Of a stretch of 64,000 bases of DNA, positions 29,173-38,300 are shown piece after piece. The notes beneath the pieces were generated by a model that saw only the letters and a list, made by a program, of their open reading frames with translations, did not search any database and was not told the DNA's origin. Every line of letters starts with the position of its first letter. Positions within the stretch are counted from its first letter, which is position 1. This DNA is from Coleofasciculaceae cyanobacterium (GTDB taxonomy: Bacteria > Cyanobacteriota > Cyanobacteriia > Cyanobacteriales > Xenococcaceae). The stretch lies in assembly GCA_036703275.1 (NCBI GenBank), contig DATNPK010000112.1, positions 1 through 64,000 of the forward strand, in the 5' to 3' direction. A program made the translations under genes and the position numbers.

Positions 29173-29720
29173 TTTATCTGTTCAATTAACTTGTAAAGTG
29201 TTAAATCATTTTCATGTAAATGTTTGGCTATTTTTATAGATAAACTCTGGTTTTCAAACCACTCCAGCTCTTTCTTTTCAAGAATTTGAGACATATTACT
29301 TCTAGTTGCCCACTGATATTCGACTAACTCGACAAACATCCGCCAAGGTAGCATAATTGCTGGCGTTTCTATCTCAAACTGTTCTTCTTCGTCAATAAGT
29401 AAAATTTTTTCACAGCTTAGTTTATACCCCAACCACCTTAAGGATTGTTTATATAAATTTTGGCATTGTGACTCTAAAGTTGATAGGGAACTTTCAATTT
29501 TGTTTTGATTTTCTAGAATAAAAGCATTAATGCTATCGCAGTAAATAATAAAAAGCATATAATGCCTAACAAACAATCTATTTTCTGAGTTAAGACAAAC
29601 TTCCAATTCCAAATTTAATCCGATTTCAGGATTTTTTAGATTAATAAACTTACGTTTGAATTGTTTAGAAGATCAAATATTATTTTGAGATACATTTGTA
29701 ACGGTTTTTATATTATTCAT
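29169..29720 (-). pseudogene. Unknown protein gene with in-frame TGA, coupled to the GIY-YIG gene
   Basis: From ATG 29720 the frame reads MNNIKTVTNVSQNNI, then TGA (29673-29675), then continues open for 167 codons (SSKQFKRKFINLKNPEIGLN, ... KLIEQIN) to 29169. The ATG overlaps the stop of the upstream GIY-YIG frame as ATGA, a typical sign of translational coupling, so 29720 is very probably the original start and the TGA an acquired nonsense codon. The remaining 147 codons could start only from TTG 29612. Composition is mostly helical with a hydrophobic patch (YMLFIIYCDSINAF) and acidic LIDEEEQFEIE. No family recognised. Confidence 0.6.
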
Positions 29721-30168
29721 TTTTGTTGGAGAATACTGATTTTTATATTGTTTAATATCTGAAAAATTTTTAATGATGTATTTAGGTTGTAGCTACAATT
29801 ATTTATAGTTACATTAGTTTGTCTTACTTTTCTAGTTAGATAACCATGTTTAATTACAGGAGTATAGTTTAGACGTGGCTGGTATTTTGCTATTGCTATT
29901 TTTTCTAGTTTATAGAGCTGGTTTTTCTTTATTTCAAAGTAATAAATTAAAAATTTTGATTTGCTTTGGCTGAAATGGAAATTAACTGATTATATCTATG
30001 ATGAGGGTTTTCTCCATTCCACCTCTTGCGCAAGTTTATCGACCTTCCGACGTACCCAACTATTTGCTGTTCATCTATTACGTAATAAATACACGAACAA
30101 TCTGGAAGTAAATCCTTGTTCTTAAGTTCTATATGGTCTAGTTTTAAAATAAAATTATCAGCCAGCAT
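29717..30168 (-). pseudogene. GIY-YIG nuclease domain gene with frameshift
   Basis: ATG 30168 opens 73 codons with a GIY-YIG core: CIYYV (GIY position, 26-30), GYVGRSINLRKRW (YIG position plus the catalytic-region arginines) and HHRYNQLI. The frame stops at a T-run near 29947. In the next frame the family-like tail follows at once (YYFEIKKNQLYKLEKIAIAK, YQPRLNYTPVI), including the catalytic Glu region and the conserved QPxLN, to TGA 29717. One indel in the homopolymer explains the break. The intact protein would have been about 150 residues, probably a DNA-cutting or mobile-element nuclease. Confidence 0.75.
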
Positions 30169-30391
30169 TTAAAAATATCAGAGCATATATTTATAATCTA
30201 TTGCACTGTCAGCTAAATAATTTTGAAGATTATTTAAAGTATTGACAATTAATTTACCAAAAAGACAAATCTTAATTTATGTCCAAGCAATTAGCCTACA
30301 TTGATATATCATATTTTTTGAGTAGTTCTTAACGAAAAGTTAGTCTAAGTAACGGAGTATGAGGAAATAAAGCTCATGTAATTGAAACCAT

Positions 30392-31213
30392 ATGCCTTTT
30401 ACCCTGATTCAAGGAACTTTCCAACCCGACACGGGAAACCCCGACGGAGATACGGTACGTTTTGCGCCCGACAATTCAATGCTGGTATTTATGCTAAATC
30501 GCCGAGGTAGACCACCTAGAATCAACCAGGATAATAAAACAATATCTCTACGCTATGAAGGTATAGATGCGATGGAAAATGGCGCACGAACACCTGAATC
30601 TTCAAACGCTACAGAAAAGAACTTAGATCTGCTCGGTATTACCGATACTGTTGGCGAAACTCAAGGTTATATTTTATCAAATCAGCTAGACCCTAACGGC
30701 AGAGCAATCTCTTTCATTTTTACGGGTAAGCCTAAAGACGGCGAAGCTGATGGAAATAGTATTTTTCTGACTCCAGAACGGCTGAAAACCAGCATAAATT
30801 ATAAGTTGATCGCCAACGGAAATGCTTACCCTTTATTTTATGACACTTTATTTTACGATCTGCGCCAAGAAATAACTAATATGGTGCAGACTGCCAGAAA
30901 AGCTAAAAAAGGTATTTGGCAAGATGATGTTACTACTGAAGGCGTTACTTGGAAAGGAGCTAGTTCTCTTGATAAACTACCACCTTTGTTTCCTAAACTA
31001 TGGAGAAGGCTACAGGAATATACTTTAGATCGTGATTTTAGAGACGATTCACAGACGCTAGATGAGTTTATTGACTACCTACAAATCAAGCGTTCAGAAA
31101 GAGTGCTAGTGCTTGCTCAGGCGCGTTTTACGGGATTTGATAATGTTATTGAAGTCAATGGCAACACCATAAAGCTGTTGTTTCAACCCGAAGAACTTAT
31201 ATTTATGTCTTAG
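30392..31213 (+). CDS. SNase-like (thermonuclease fold) domain protein
   Basis: 273 residues. The N-terminal 180 residues follow the staphylococcal nuclease pattern: DGDTVRFAPD (18-27), LRYEGIDAMENG with Arg54 and Glu62 spaced as the catalytic R35/E43 pair, PNGRAISFIF with Arg104 at the R87 position, LIANGNAYPLF, and ARKAKKGIW at the end. A C-terminal extension of about 90 residues (FPKLWRRLQEYTLDRDF...) is of unknown role. No signal peptide, so it may act in the cytoplasm, unlike secreted thermonucleases. The catalytic residues look preserved. It is divergent from the broken GIY-YIG gene. Confidence 0.72.
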   Translation: MPFTLIQGTFQPDTGNPDGDTVRFAPDNSMLVFMLNRRGRPPRINQDNKTISLRYEGIDAMENGARTPESSNATEKNLDLLGITDTVGETQGYILSNQLDPNGRAISFIFTGKPKDGEADGNSIFLTPERLKTSINYKLIANGNAYPLFYDTLFYDLRQEITNMVQTARKAKKGIWQDDVTTEGVTWKGASSLDKLPPLFPKLWRRLQEYTLDRDFRDDSQTLDEFIDYLQIKRSERVLVLAQARFTGFDNVIEVNGNTIKLLFQPEELIFMS

Positions 31214-31317
31214 CCTAGTTAAGTTGAATAACTAAGCCAGAACTAAGTTTAAAAAACAAAAAAATAACATCTTTGGTTAACTGCGCGATCGCACTATACT
31301 ATGAATGATTTCTCTTG

Positions 31318-31485
31318 GTGAATTATGCTGAAGCAATTTGCGATCGCCATCAGCTTGATTCTGTTTTTCGCATTATTTACAATAGACTAGCTAAAGTAAG
31401 AACTTTGATTGTCACCGCAATTATTTTAGCGATTGCTTGGGCAAGTAATAAAAATATGTTTGCGTTAGGAATATTGGCTTGGTAG
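31318..31485 (+). CDS. Possible small membrane protein (55 aa)
   Basis: GTG at 31318 (no ATG available) opens 55 codons with a polar start (MNYAEAICDRHQLDSVFRII) and one membrane span (about 31-44, TLIVTAIILAIAWAS). A competing short frame starts at ATG 31325 and ends after 21 codons. No ribosome site is evident and no family recognised. Confidence 0.28.
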   Translation: MNYAEAICDRHQLDSVFRIIYNRLAKVRTLIVTAIILAIAWASNKNMFALGILAW

Positions 31486-31547
31486 TAGTATTTTATACCT
31501 TATTAGATAAATTAGTAACACCCTGATTAATTCACCTGGGATTTCAC

Positions 31548-33374
31548 TCAAGAGCGATAATCTTCTAACAATGTTGGTAGATAATCGTAACCATCAACGC
31601 CAATTAAACCGATAATTTGCGATCGCTGTTGTCCTAAAATATTGTTAAATTCAGCTCCGATCTGCCCTTGAATAATTGACAGCAAACCTGCTACCTGTCG
31701 CCACTCAAGGGAATTAATTTGATTCAGTAGATACATTCCTAGGCTGCCGTAAGTAATAGCCGCTGCTCGATCGTCAATGCTGTAATAGGCTTCTGCTAGA
31801 TAAGAGAAGCTCAATCCTTGAAGATAGACATCCCGAGAATACTGAGCCAATTCCGCGCCTTTAGTCAAAGATGCGATCGCTGCGGTAGGCTGTTCTAAGA
31901 TTACATAGGCAATACCCAAACTGCTGTAGCCAAAAGATTGACTCTGAGAATCTCCTTGCTTCTTGGCCAGCTCAACTCCTTGTTCGAGATAACGAATTGC
32001 TTCACTATAGCTTTCTGCTGCCATACTATCTAGCTCTCGTGCTGCAAACACCTGAGCATAGCCTAAGTTAACTGAAGCGTTGGCTTCTCCTAACTTATCA
32101 CCTACCTGACGGGCAGCAATTAAGGCTCTCTGACTATAGTTTATTGCTTCGCTGTAGTTTTTTAGATTAACGTTAGTGCGACTGAGATGATTGAGGTTGG
32201 CAATCTCGCAGTGGTAGTCATTGGCATCAATAGCAATTTCCAACGCTTCTTGATGAAAAAGAATAGCTTTTTCATAAGCTCCCGCAGTCCGCTGAGAATA
32301 GCCTAATAAAGTTAAAATACGAGCTTTTTCTTCAGTCCCTTCCACCTGTTTGAGAGGTTCATCAAAATAATCTAGGGTATCCTGCAAATATTCTCCTGAG
32401 AAAGAGGCAAACACGCCGCTGTAGAGAGGAAAATCTTCTCGTTGGGCAAAAGTACGTAAAATTTGCAGCATCATGAGAAAACAACCATCAGCCAAAGCAG
32501 GGTTACTATTTTCCAATGCTTGCCACAGTTCGCACCAGATAGAGGCAAAGGTCAATAGAGTACTATAAGATAGTTCTTTGCCAAACTTAGAGTTATAGGG
32601 CTGGCGATCAAACCAGGTGACTAAACCTCGCTGAATATATTGCAGCAGAATCGCCAACTCAATCCAGCCTCTTAATTCTAAATTGTTTGCCACTCTCGCA
32701 AAAGCTAAGGTTGATTGTTGTTGAGCTAAGGTTTGAAATAGCTGCTTGGGCAAGGCACTAGAAACTTTCTGCGCCCAAATCCGCCAAGGATTTGGTCTTT
32801 GGGCATCGAAACCCGAGAAATTACTGGACGAACCATACATCCAGCTCACTAAATCTTCTTCTAAGGCAGTAAAAGTCTTTAAGCCTTCGCTAATGCCATC
32901 AGCCAACTGTTGCCAATCCTGGGCTAGTTGAGCATCTTCTTGCGACTTGGCAGCGGATTTAAGTTCTTCAGCCAATTTAACCAGTTGATCGATGCTTAAG
33001 GGGTTTTCTTGGTTGGGATCGATCACGTCCACAGTTCTTAAGAAATAGTCTTCGGGTTCGCCAGCTAAAATAATTTGAGCAGTTTCGGAAATCTCGGCAT
33101 CTACCTGGTTTTCTTCTTGCCAACGCTCCCACTGCTTTTCGATAGTTTGTAACGCTCTTAGTACTCGTGCTGCCTTTAGTTTGGTTTTTAACTGTGCCTG
33201 AGCTGCTTCAATACGCTGATTGAGACAGCGTTCTAATATTTCTCCTGTGCCCGTCTCTACTTTTTCCACGAGTATTCTGTAGACTCGCTCTACAGAACTA
33301 ATCTTTCCCTGAAGAGTAAGCTCAACAATTTCATCGATGAGGGCAAAGTAGCGATCGCTTAATGATTCAGACAC
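31548..33374 (-). CDS. TPR-repeat protein
   Basis: 608 residues, no signal peptide or membrane span. The N-terminal 120 residues are helical with a basic coiled-coil part (AQAQLKTKLKAARVLRALQT). The central region is unrecognised. From about 345 to 580 there are at least five tetratricopeptide repeats (AGAYEKAILFHQEALEIA, KNYSEAINYSQRALIAARQV, EQPTAAIASLTKGAELAQYS), a protein-protein interaction scaffold. The adjacent divergent gene encodes a DUF3685 protein; the 168-bp shared spacer would hold both promoters. Partner and role unknown. Confidence 0.8.
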   Translation of the reverse strand: MSESLSDRYFALIDEIVELTLQGKISSVERVYRILVEKVETGTGEILERCLNQRIEAAQAQLKTKLKAARVLRALQTIEKQWERWQEENQVDAEISETAQIILAGEPEDYFLRTVDVIDPNQENPLSIDQLVKLAEELKSAAKSQEDAQLAQDWQQLADGISEGLKTFTALEEDLVSWMYGSSSNFSGFDAQRPNPWRIWAQKVSSALPKQLFQTLAQQQSTLAFARVANNLELRGWIELAILLQYIQRGLVTWFDRQPYNSKFGKELSYSTLLTFASIWCELWQALENSNPALADGCFLMMLQILRTFAQREDFPLYSGVFASFSGEYLQDTLDYFDEPLKQVEGTEEKARILTLLGYSQRTAGAYEKAILFHQEALEIAIDANDYHCEIANLNHLSRTNVNLKNYSEAINYSQRALIAARQVGDKLGEANASVNLGYAQVFAARELDSMAAESYSEAIRYLEQGVELAKKQGDSQSQSFGYSSLGIAYVILEQPTAAIASLTKGAELAQYSRDVYLQGLSFSYLAEAYYSIDDRAAAITYGSLGMYLLNQINSLEWRQVAGLLSIIQGQIGAEFNNILGQQRSQIIGLIGVDGYDYLPTLLEDYRS

Positions 33375-33569
33375 AATGAATATTTTACTGGTGCAAAAAA
33401 ATATTATACCTTTTTAGGATTAGAGACTGAGTAACAGTGATTAAGAACTAGGATTTAAAGTAAAGAAGGTAGAAAAAATGGCGCTCGCTTGGTACTTTAT
33501 TCAGAGACACTAGTTCAATATTGTAATGAGCCATATAATTGATTGTTACTGCCAAATTATCGGCTAGAA

Positions 33570-35231
33570 ATGACCAAAGACAAGATAAAGCTGTTTATTG
33601 TCGATCGCGACTCCATCTTTCGTTTGGGTTTGCGAACAGCGATCGCACAATATGCCGATTTTGAAGTTGTCGGCGAGGGAAATATTAGCAACAATACTTT
33701 ACGGGAGCTAACTCAAGGCTTAGTTCTTAATGTTTTGGTTATTGGGATCAGCTCTCATTCGGCTGAGTCGGAAATTTCTAGCCTGGAATTTTGCCAACAG
33801 TTAAGACAGCTATATCCCCAGCTACCGCTATTTTTGCTTACTCCTAGTTTTTCGGCTAAACAGCTAGTTAAGCTCAAGTCTTGGGGAGTAAAGGGTTATT
33901 GCGATCGCGGAGCTGGAATTAATACCGTTATCGAAGGTTTGCACGCTGTCGCCTACGGCAATACTTACTGGCGGATTAACCCCTCTTCACCTAAACTCTG
34001 GCAAAAAGCACTATCTCGAATTAGCAAGTCTGGAAGAATAGAGCTAGAAGAAACGCTACAAAGCATTGACGAGCAGCTAGCCAATCCTAATTTATCAGAT
34101 TGGGAACGAGTCTTTTTAGTTGGGCGTAGACGAGAGTTATTAACGGCTCGTTGGCTATCTAATCGTTTAGTTGCCGAGGAAATAACTTTAATCGAGGATC
34201 GCTCGGCAGCTGAACCAAAAGCCGCGGGTAAACTTGCACTTACTCCTGCTACAGAATTAGCCTTTTTGCCAGTTTTTAGCGACTCAGCGAATAAAACTAT
34301 ATTTGAACGGGTAGTAACTGATATTCAACTTGGTTTGACTAACAGAACTAATATACCTTTGGAAATTGATATTCTTCAGTCAGAAATTCAGAAGAGTCTG
34401 TGTCATCTAATCTTAAAGCGGCTGAGCGAAACTATTGCTCAAATTCCGATCGCTAATACTTTAGAGCAAAACTATACTGCTTATTTAACAGCTTTATGGT
34501 CATGGAGTACTAACTATTTTTTTACTCAACATTATGGTCAACTAGCCGAAGAAGAAGAACAGCAGCTAGCAATATTGTCCGAACAGGAATTTTCGGCGGT
34601 TAATCAAAATATTTTCAACTATATCTATGGCATTGCTGAACTATTTGAATACCTATTAGGAAAACCAGGTTTAGCCGTAGATAATATTATTTATCAGTCT
34701 GACGATCCAGAAGCGATCGCCAGACTCGAATTTTTGCTCCATAATTTGATTATTCACCTAGCTAACGGGGTAATGCAGGTGTTGCTCAATAATTTTTATG
34801 ACCTAGAAGTGTTCAAATATAAGCTCTATAAATCTGAATATCGCAGCGATCGCTCACTGGCTCGTTTTCGTAACCAACTATCTTGGAGATATCGCCAGGA
34901 AACATATTTTACTCATCCCCAAAACATTTTTGAAAGTCGTCATCGACTATTTGTTTTGAGCAGTGGTGTAGTTAGAACTATGTATGTGTATGCTCCCCGT
35001 AAAGACGAACTAGAGCAACTTACGGGTATACCTTGGCTGTCAACAATAGTGATTGAAACCCGTGATGCGATCTCGCCTTTGGTACGTAAATTTATTGCCT
35101 TGGCTGGTAGTGGAGTAGTGTTTGTTTTGACCCAGGTAATTGGCAAAGGTTTGGGGTTAGTTGGGAAGGGAATTATTCAAGGAATTGGTAGCACAATTAA
35201 AGATGTTCCTTACAACAAAAGAAAACCCTGA
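33570..35231 (+). CDS. DUF3685 (Ycf55-like) protein with degenerate receiver domain
   Basis: About 553 residues from ATG 33570 (MTKDKIKLFIVDRDS); an upstream in-frame TTG at 33543 is less likely. Residues 1-120 have receiver-domain spacing (FIVDRDSIFRLGLR, LFLLTPSF, GVKGYCDRGA), but the phosphoacceptor position reads VLVIGIS and the switch Lys is absent, so phosphorylation is unlikely. The remainder corresponds to the cyanobacterial/plastid DUF3685 (Ycf55) region, ending in ARFRNQLSWRYRQETYFTHP and a hydrophobic C-terminal part (FIALAGSGVVFVLTQVIGKG). Function is unknown; the receiver-like start suggests a regulatory ancestry. Confidence 0.8.
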   Translation: MTKDKIKLFIVDRDSIFRLGLRTAIAQYADFEVVGEGNISNNTLRELTQGLVLNVLVIGISSHSAESEISSLEFCQQLRQLYPQLPLFLLTPSFSAKQLVKLKSWGVKGYCDRGAGINTVIEGLHAVAYGNTYWRINPSSPKLWQKALSRISKSGRIELEETLQSIDEQLANPNLSDWERVFLVGRRRELLTARWLSNRLVAEEITLIEDRSAAEPKAAGKLALTPATELAFLPVFSDSANKTIFERVVTDIQLGLTNRTNIPLEIDILQSEIQKSLCHLILKRLSETIAQIPIANTLEQNYTAYLTALWSWSTNYFFTQHYGQLAEEEEQQLAILSEQEFSAVNQNIFNYIYGIAELFEYLLGKPGLAVDNIIYQSDDPEAIARLEFLLHNLIIHLANGVMQVLLNNFYDLEVFKYKLYKSEYRSDRSLARFRNQLSWRYRQETYFTHPQNIFESRHRLFVLSSGVVRTMYVYAPRKDELEQLTGIPWLSTIVIETRDAISPLVRKFIALAGSGVVFVLTQVIGKGLGLVGKGIIQGIGSTIKDVPYNKRKP

Positions 35232-35262
35232 CCTTAACTTAGCTATGTGTGGACAGGGTTTT
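35222..35262. terminator. Bidirectional terminator between convergent genes
   Basis: AAAACCCTG (35222-35230) pairs with CAGGGTTTT (35254-35262), and the stem extends inward by CC/GG after a mismatch. The arms supply A and T runs on both sides, fitting termination of both the DUF3685 gene and the convergent gene ending at 35305. Confidence 0.65.
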
Positions 35263-35304
35263 AATGAATAAATGTCGCTCGAATTAAATTAGACTAGCTA
35301 TAAA

Positions 35305-38300
35305 CTATTGATCATCACGGTTTGGGTTAGCATCGCGTTCCAATAAATCTTCTAAAAATTGAAATGAAATATCCTCATCTTCTTCGCTGGATTCAAAAGC
35401 TGTTTCCTGGTTGCCATCTTCTAAAATAGGGTCAAGATTGTTAGTGTCTAGCGTATCTAGCCATTCTGAAATGTTGTCAGTATTTTGATTACGAGTATCC
35501 AAGCTATCTAACCATTCTGAGATATTGTTCATATCATTAGATTGGTCGTCAGATAAACTAGTAATCTCAGCCGTGTTGTCACTTAATAAATCGAAAGACA
35601 AGCTGTCTGTCGATTCTAATTCATCAAAACCCAAATCATCCAAATCTATCTCTTGATTTTGAGTCGTTGTATCCAAGTTATTAACAAAACTGTTGGTTGA
35701 AGTAGTTTGAGTCGCATCGACAATTGTCTCATCTAAACTAAAATCCGTGGCGATTTCAGCCTCATCAAAGGTAATTTCATCGAGGCTGGAGTTAAAGAAA
35801 TTATCCTCATCATCAAAGCTAATTTCATCTAAGCTAAGATCTGCTGAAGTAGTTTGAGTCGTATCGACAATTGTCTCATCTAAACTAAAATCCGTGGCGA
35901 TTTCAGCCTCATCAAAAGTAATTTCTTCTAGACTGTCATCCACACCATTAGGAATAGCTTCAATATCGGCATCGGCGATAACATTATCACTAAAGTCATC
36001 ACGAGTAGTTTCTAGGGAAGTATCAAGATCATCTAATTCCTGAAAATCGGTCGATTGCTCAGTGTCTTGTCTTCGATTGAAAAATCCCGATACTGCTGCA
36101 CCTCCCGCGATCGCTGCACCGCTTTGGATAGTGCGATCGCTAATATTTAGATCTGAATCCGTGTCAATAACAGTCTCTTCATCATCCAATAGATCGAGCT
36201 CAGGGGTAGTTGAGTCAGCTATCTCATCTGAAACTGTTTCGGTTAAGCCTAGATCAATTACGGTGTTTTGCTCTGAGCTAAATTCTTCATCTACAGACTG
36301 CTCAACATCTTGTCCTCGATTAAAGGACTCCGCAACTTCTACATCGGTGTTGGTAACAGTGTCTTCATCATCCAATAGATCGAGCTCAGGGGTAGTTGAG
36401 TCAGCTATCTCATCTGAAACTGTTTCAGGAATACTGGTCAACGTTTCTGTTGAGTCTATACCAGTGGAAGTATTGATCTGTGATTCAACCGAAGGTGTTC
36501 TTTCTGTTTCTTCATCTAGAACAAAATCTCCTCTAAACTCTCTAGCAATATTGCTTTCTGCTCCTCGATCGGCTTCAATAACTTCACCAGATTTAACCTC
36601 GCTCAAACTTGGAGCGCTTAGATCTGTTGTTTGAGGATTAGTCTGCCGTTGTGAAACGTCTGTATCAGTTTCAAAATAGTCTACAGCGTCGTTTTCTCTG
36701 AGATTTGTCGTCATCTCATCTGTCGAGTCCCGGTCGCTAAATAATCCTGAAGCTGCTGTACCACCTAATAATGCTGCACCACCTGCCATCCCTATCCCAC
36801 TTGGTTGGGACAGATCTTCGTCAGAACTAGTAAAATTGATCTCATCGTCAGCATTAGTTTGTAGTTGGGTTGGCTGATCGGTAATTTGTAATTTGGTTTC
36901 TTGCCCTGTGAACTCACTAACAGGGTTAGAAGGTATTTCGTTAACTCGATCGCCTTCAGTTTTGTTTCTACCACCCACAAAATTGGTAGCAGCACCTCCT
37001 GTAGCAATAGCAGCATTGCCAATTCCCGTAGCGTTACTGTTACCAAGCTCGTCTGATGCATTCGCACCTACCGCTGACAGACCGCCATCGCCAGGAGTAG
37101 GCGATCCACCCCTGTTGCCATTTGGAGAATCATCATCGGGAATATTGCCGAGCGCTGGTTCGCGATCGCTCTTTTTACGTCTTGCAGCTGAAGCTGCGAT
37201 CGCTCCTAGTAATGGAACTCCAATGATTATCGGTAGCCACCACCACCATTTGTTCTCGTTTTCGCTCTTCTGTGCCTCTGGAGTATCCCCGTCTACAGCA
37301 TCAGGTGTGACCACGTCACTCTGAGCAATCTTGGTGTCTGGGGCTGCTTGACCATTTGCATTGATGGCACTAGGTGTGACCACGTCACTCTGAGCAATCT
37401 TTATCTCTGAGGCTGCTGACCCATCTACCGTATTTGAGGAAAGAGGTTCGCCACTGTCTGCTACATCAGGAGTAATCTCGCCACTGTCTACTACATCGGG
37501 GTTAATCTCACCACTGTCTGCTACATCAGGGTTAATCTCACCACTGTCTGCTACATCAAGAGTAATCTCGCCACTGTCTGCTACATCAGGAGTAATCTCG
37601 CCACTGTCATTTAAATCTGCATTGGGGTTAGTTTCAAGTGCGTTAGCTATAGTGCGATCGCTCTTCGCGACGCGAAGCGCAAAAGTGCGGTCTTGGGGGT
37701 TTCCCCCATGAGCAACTTTTGTAAGAAGCGAGTCCTTTAGGGTACTTGAAGGGTAATCGCGCTCTGTGTTATTTGCCAACCCATTAGCAATTGCTACATT
37801 TCTAGTCGCTGTCAAAGAACCTATTCGACTAGCAATAACCTGGTTTCCGCCTTCTGCGGTGGCAAAGCCTAAATATGCCTGTACCGCCTCGCTAGGAGTT
37901 CCCTGATATACTAGGCTAAAAGGTTGGGAAAAAGGATATTTTGGATCGTCAGGCTGAGTTTGATGCATGGTTACGATCTTGACATCATCACGGTTAATCA
38001 CATCATTGGCAACAGCATAACCAACTCCGTTATCGCCTAATTGAGCAATCATATCGTCAGTACTATCCTGTTCCAACTTTACCGTATTAGAACCTGTACT
38101 AAGTTCTCCTGCTTGAAAGACTGGATAGTTAGGAAAAGCCTGTCTAGTGTCGTTGCTATCGGGTAAGTCTACTAGCTGGATTTTGCCTGGAGTACCACCT
38201 AACTCAGACCAGTCGGTAATTTCTCCGCGAAAAATTTGAGCAAATTGAGCGATGGTCAAGTTGCCATCATAAGAATTATTATTGGAGACAACGATCGCAA

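Noticed and set aside
36062-36634. 190-codon plus-strand frame opposite the acidic protein
   Set aside because: Serine/valine-rich shadow of the acidic repeat tail on the other strand.
37448-37597. CRISPR-like array
   Set aside because: The five 30-bp units are contiguous without spacers and encode a 10-residue protein repeat.
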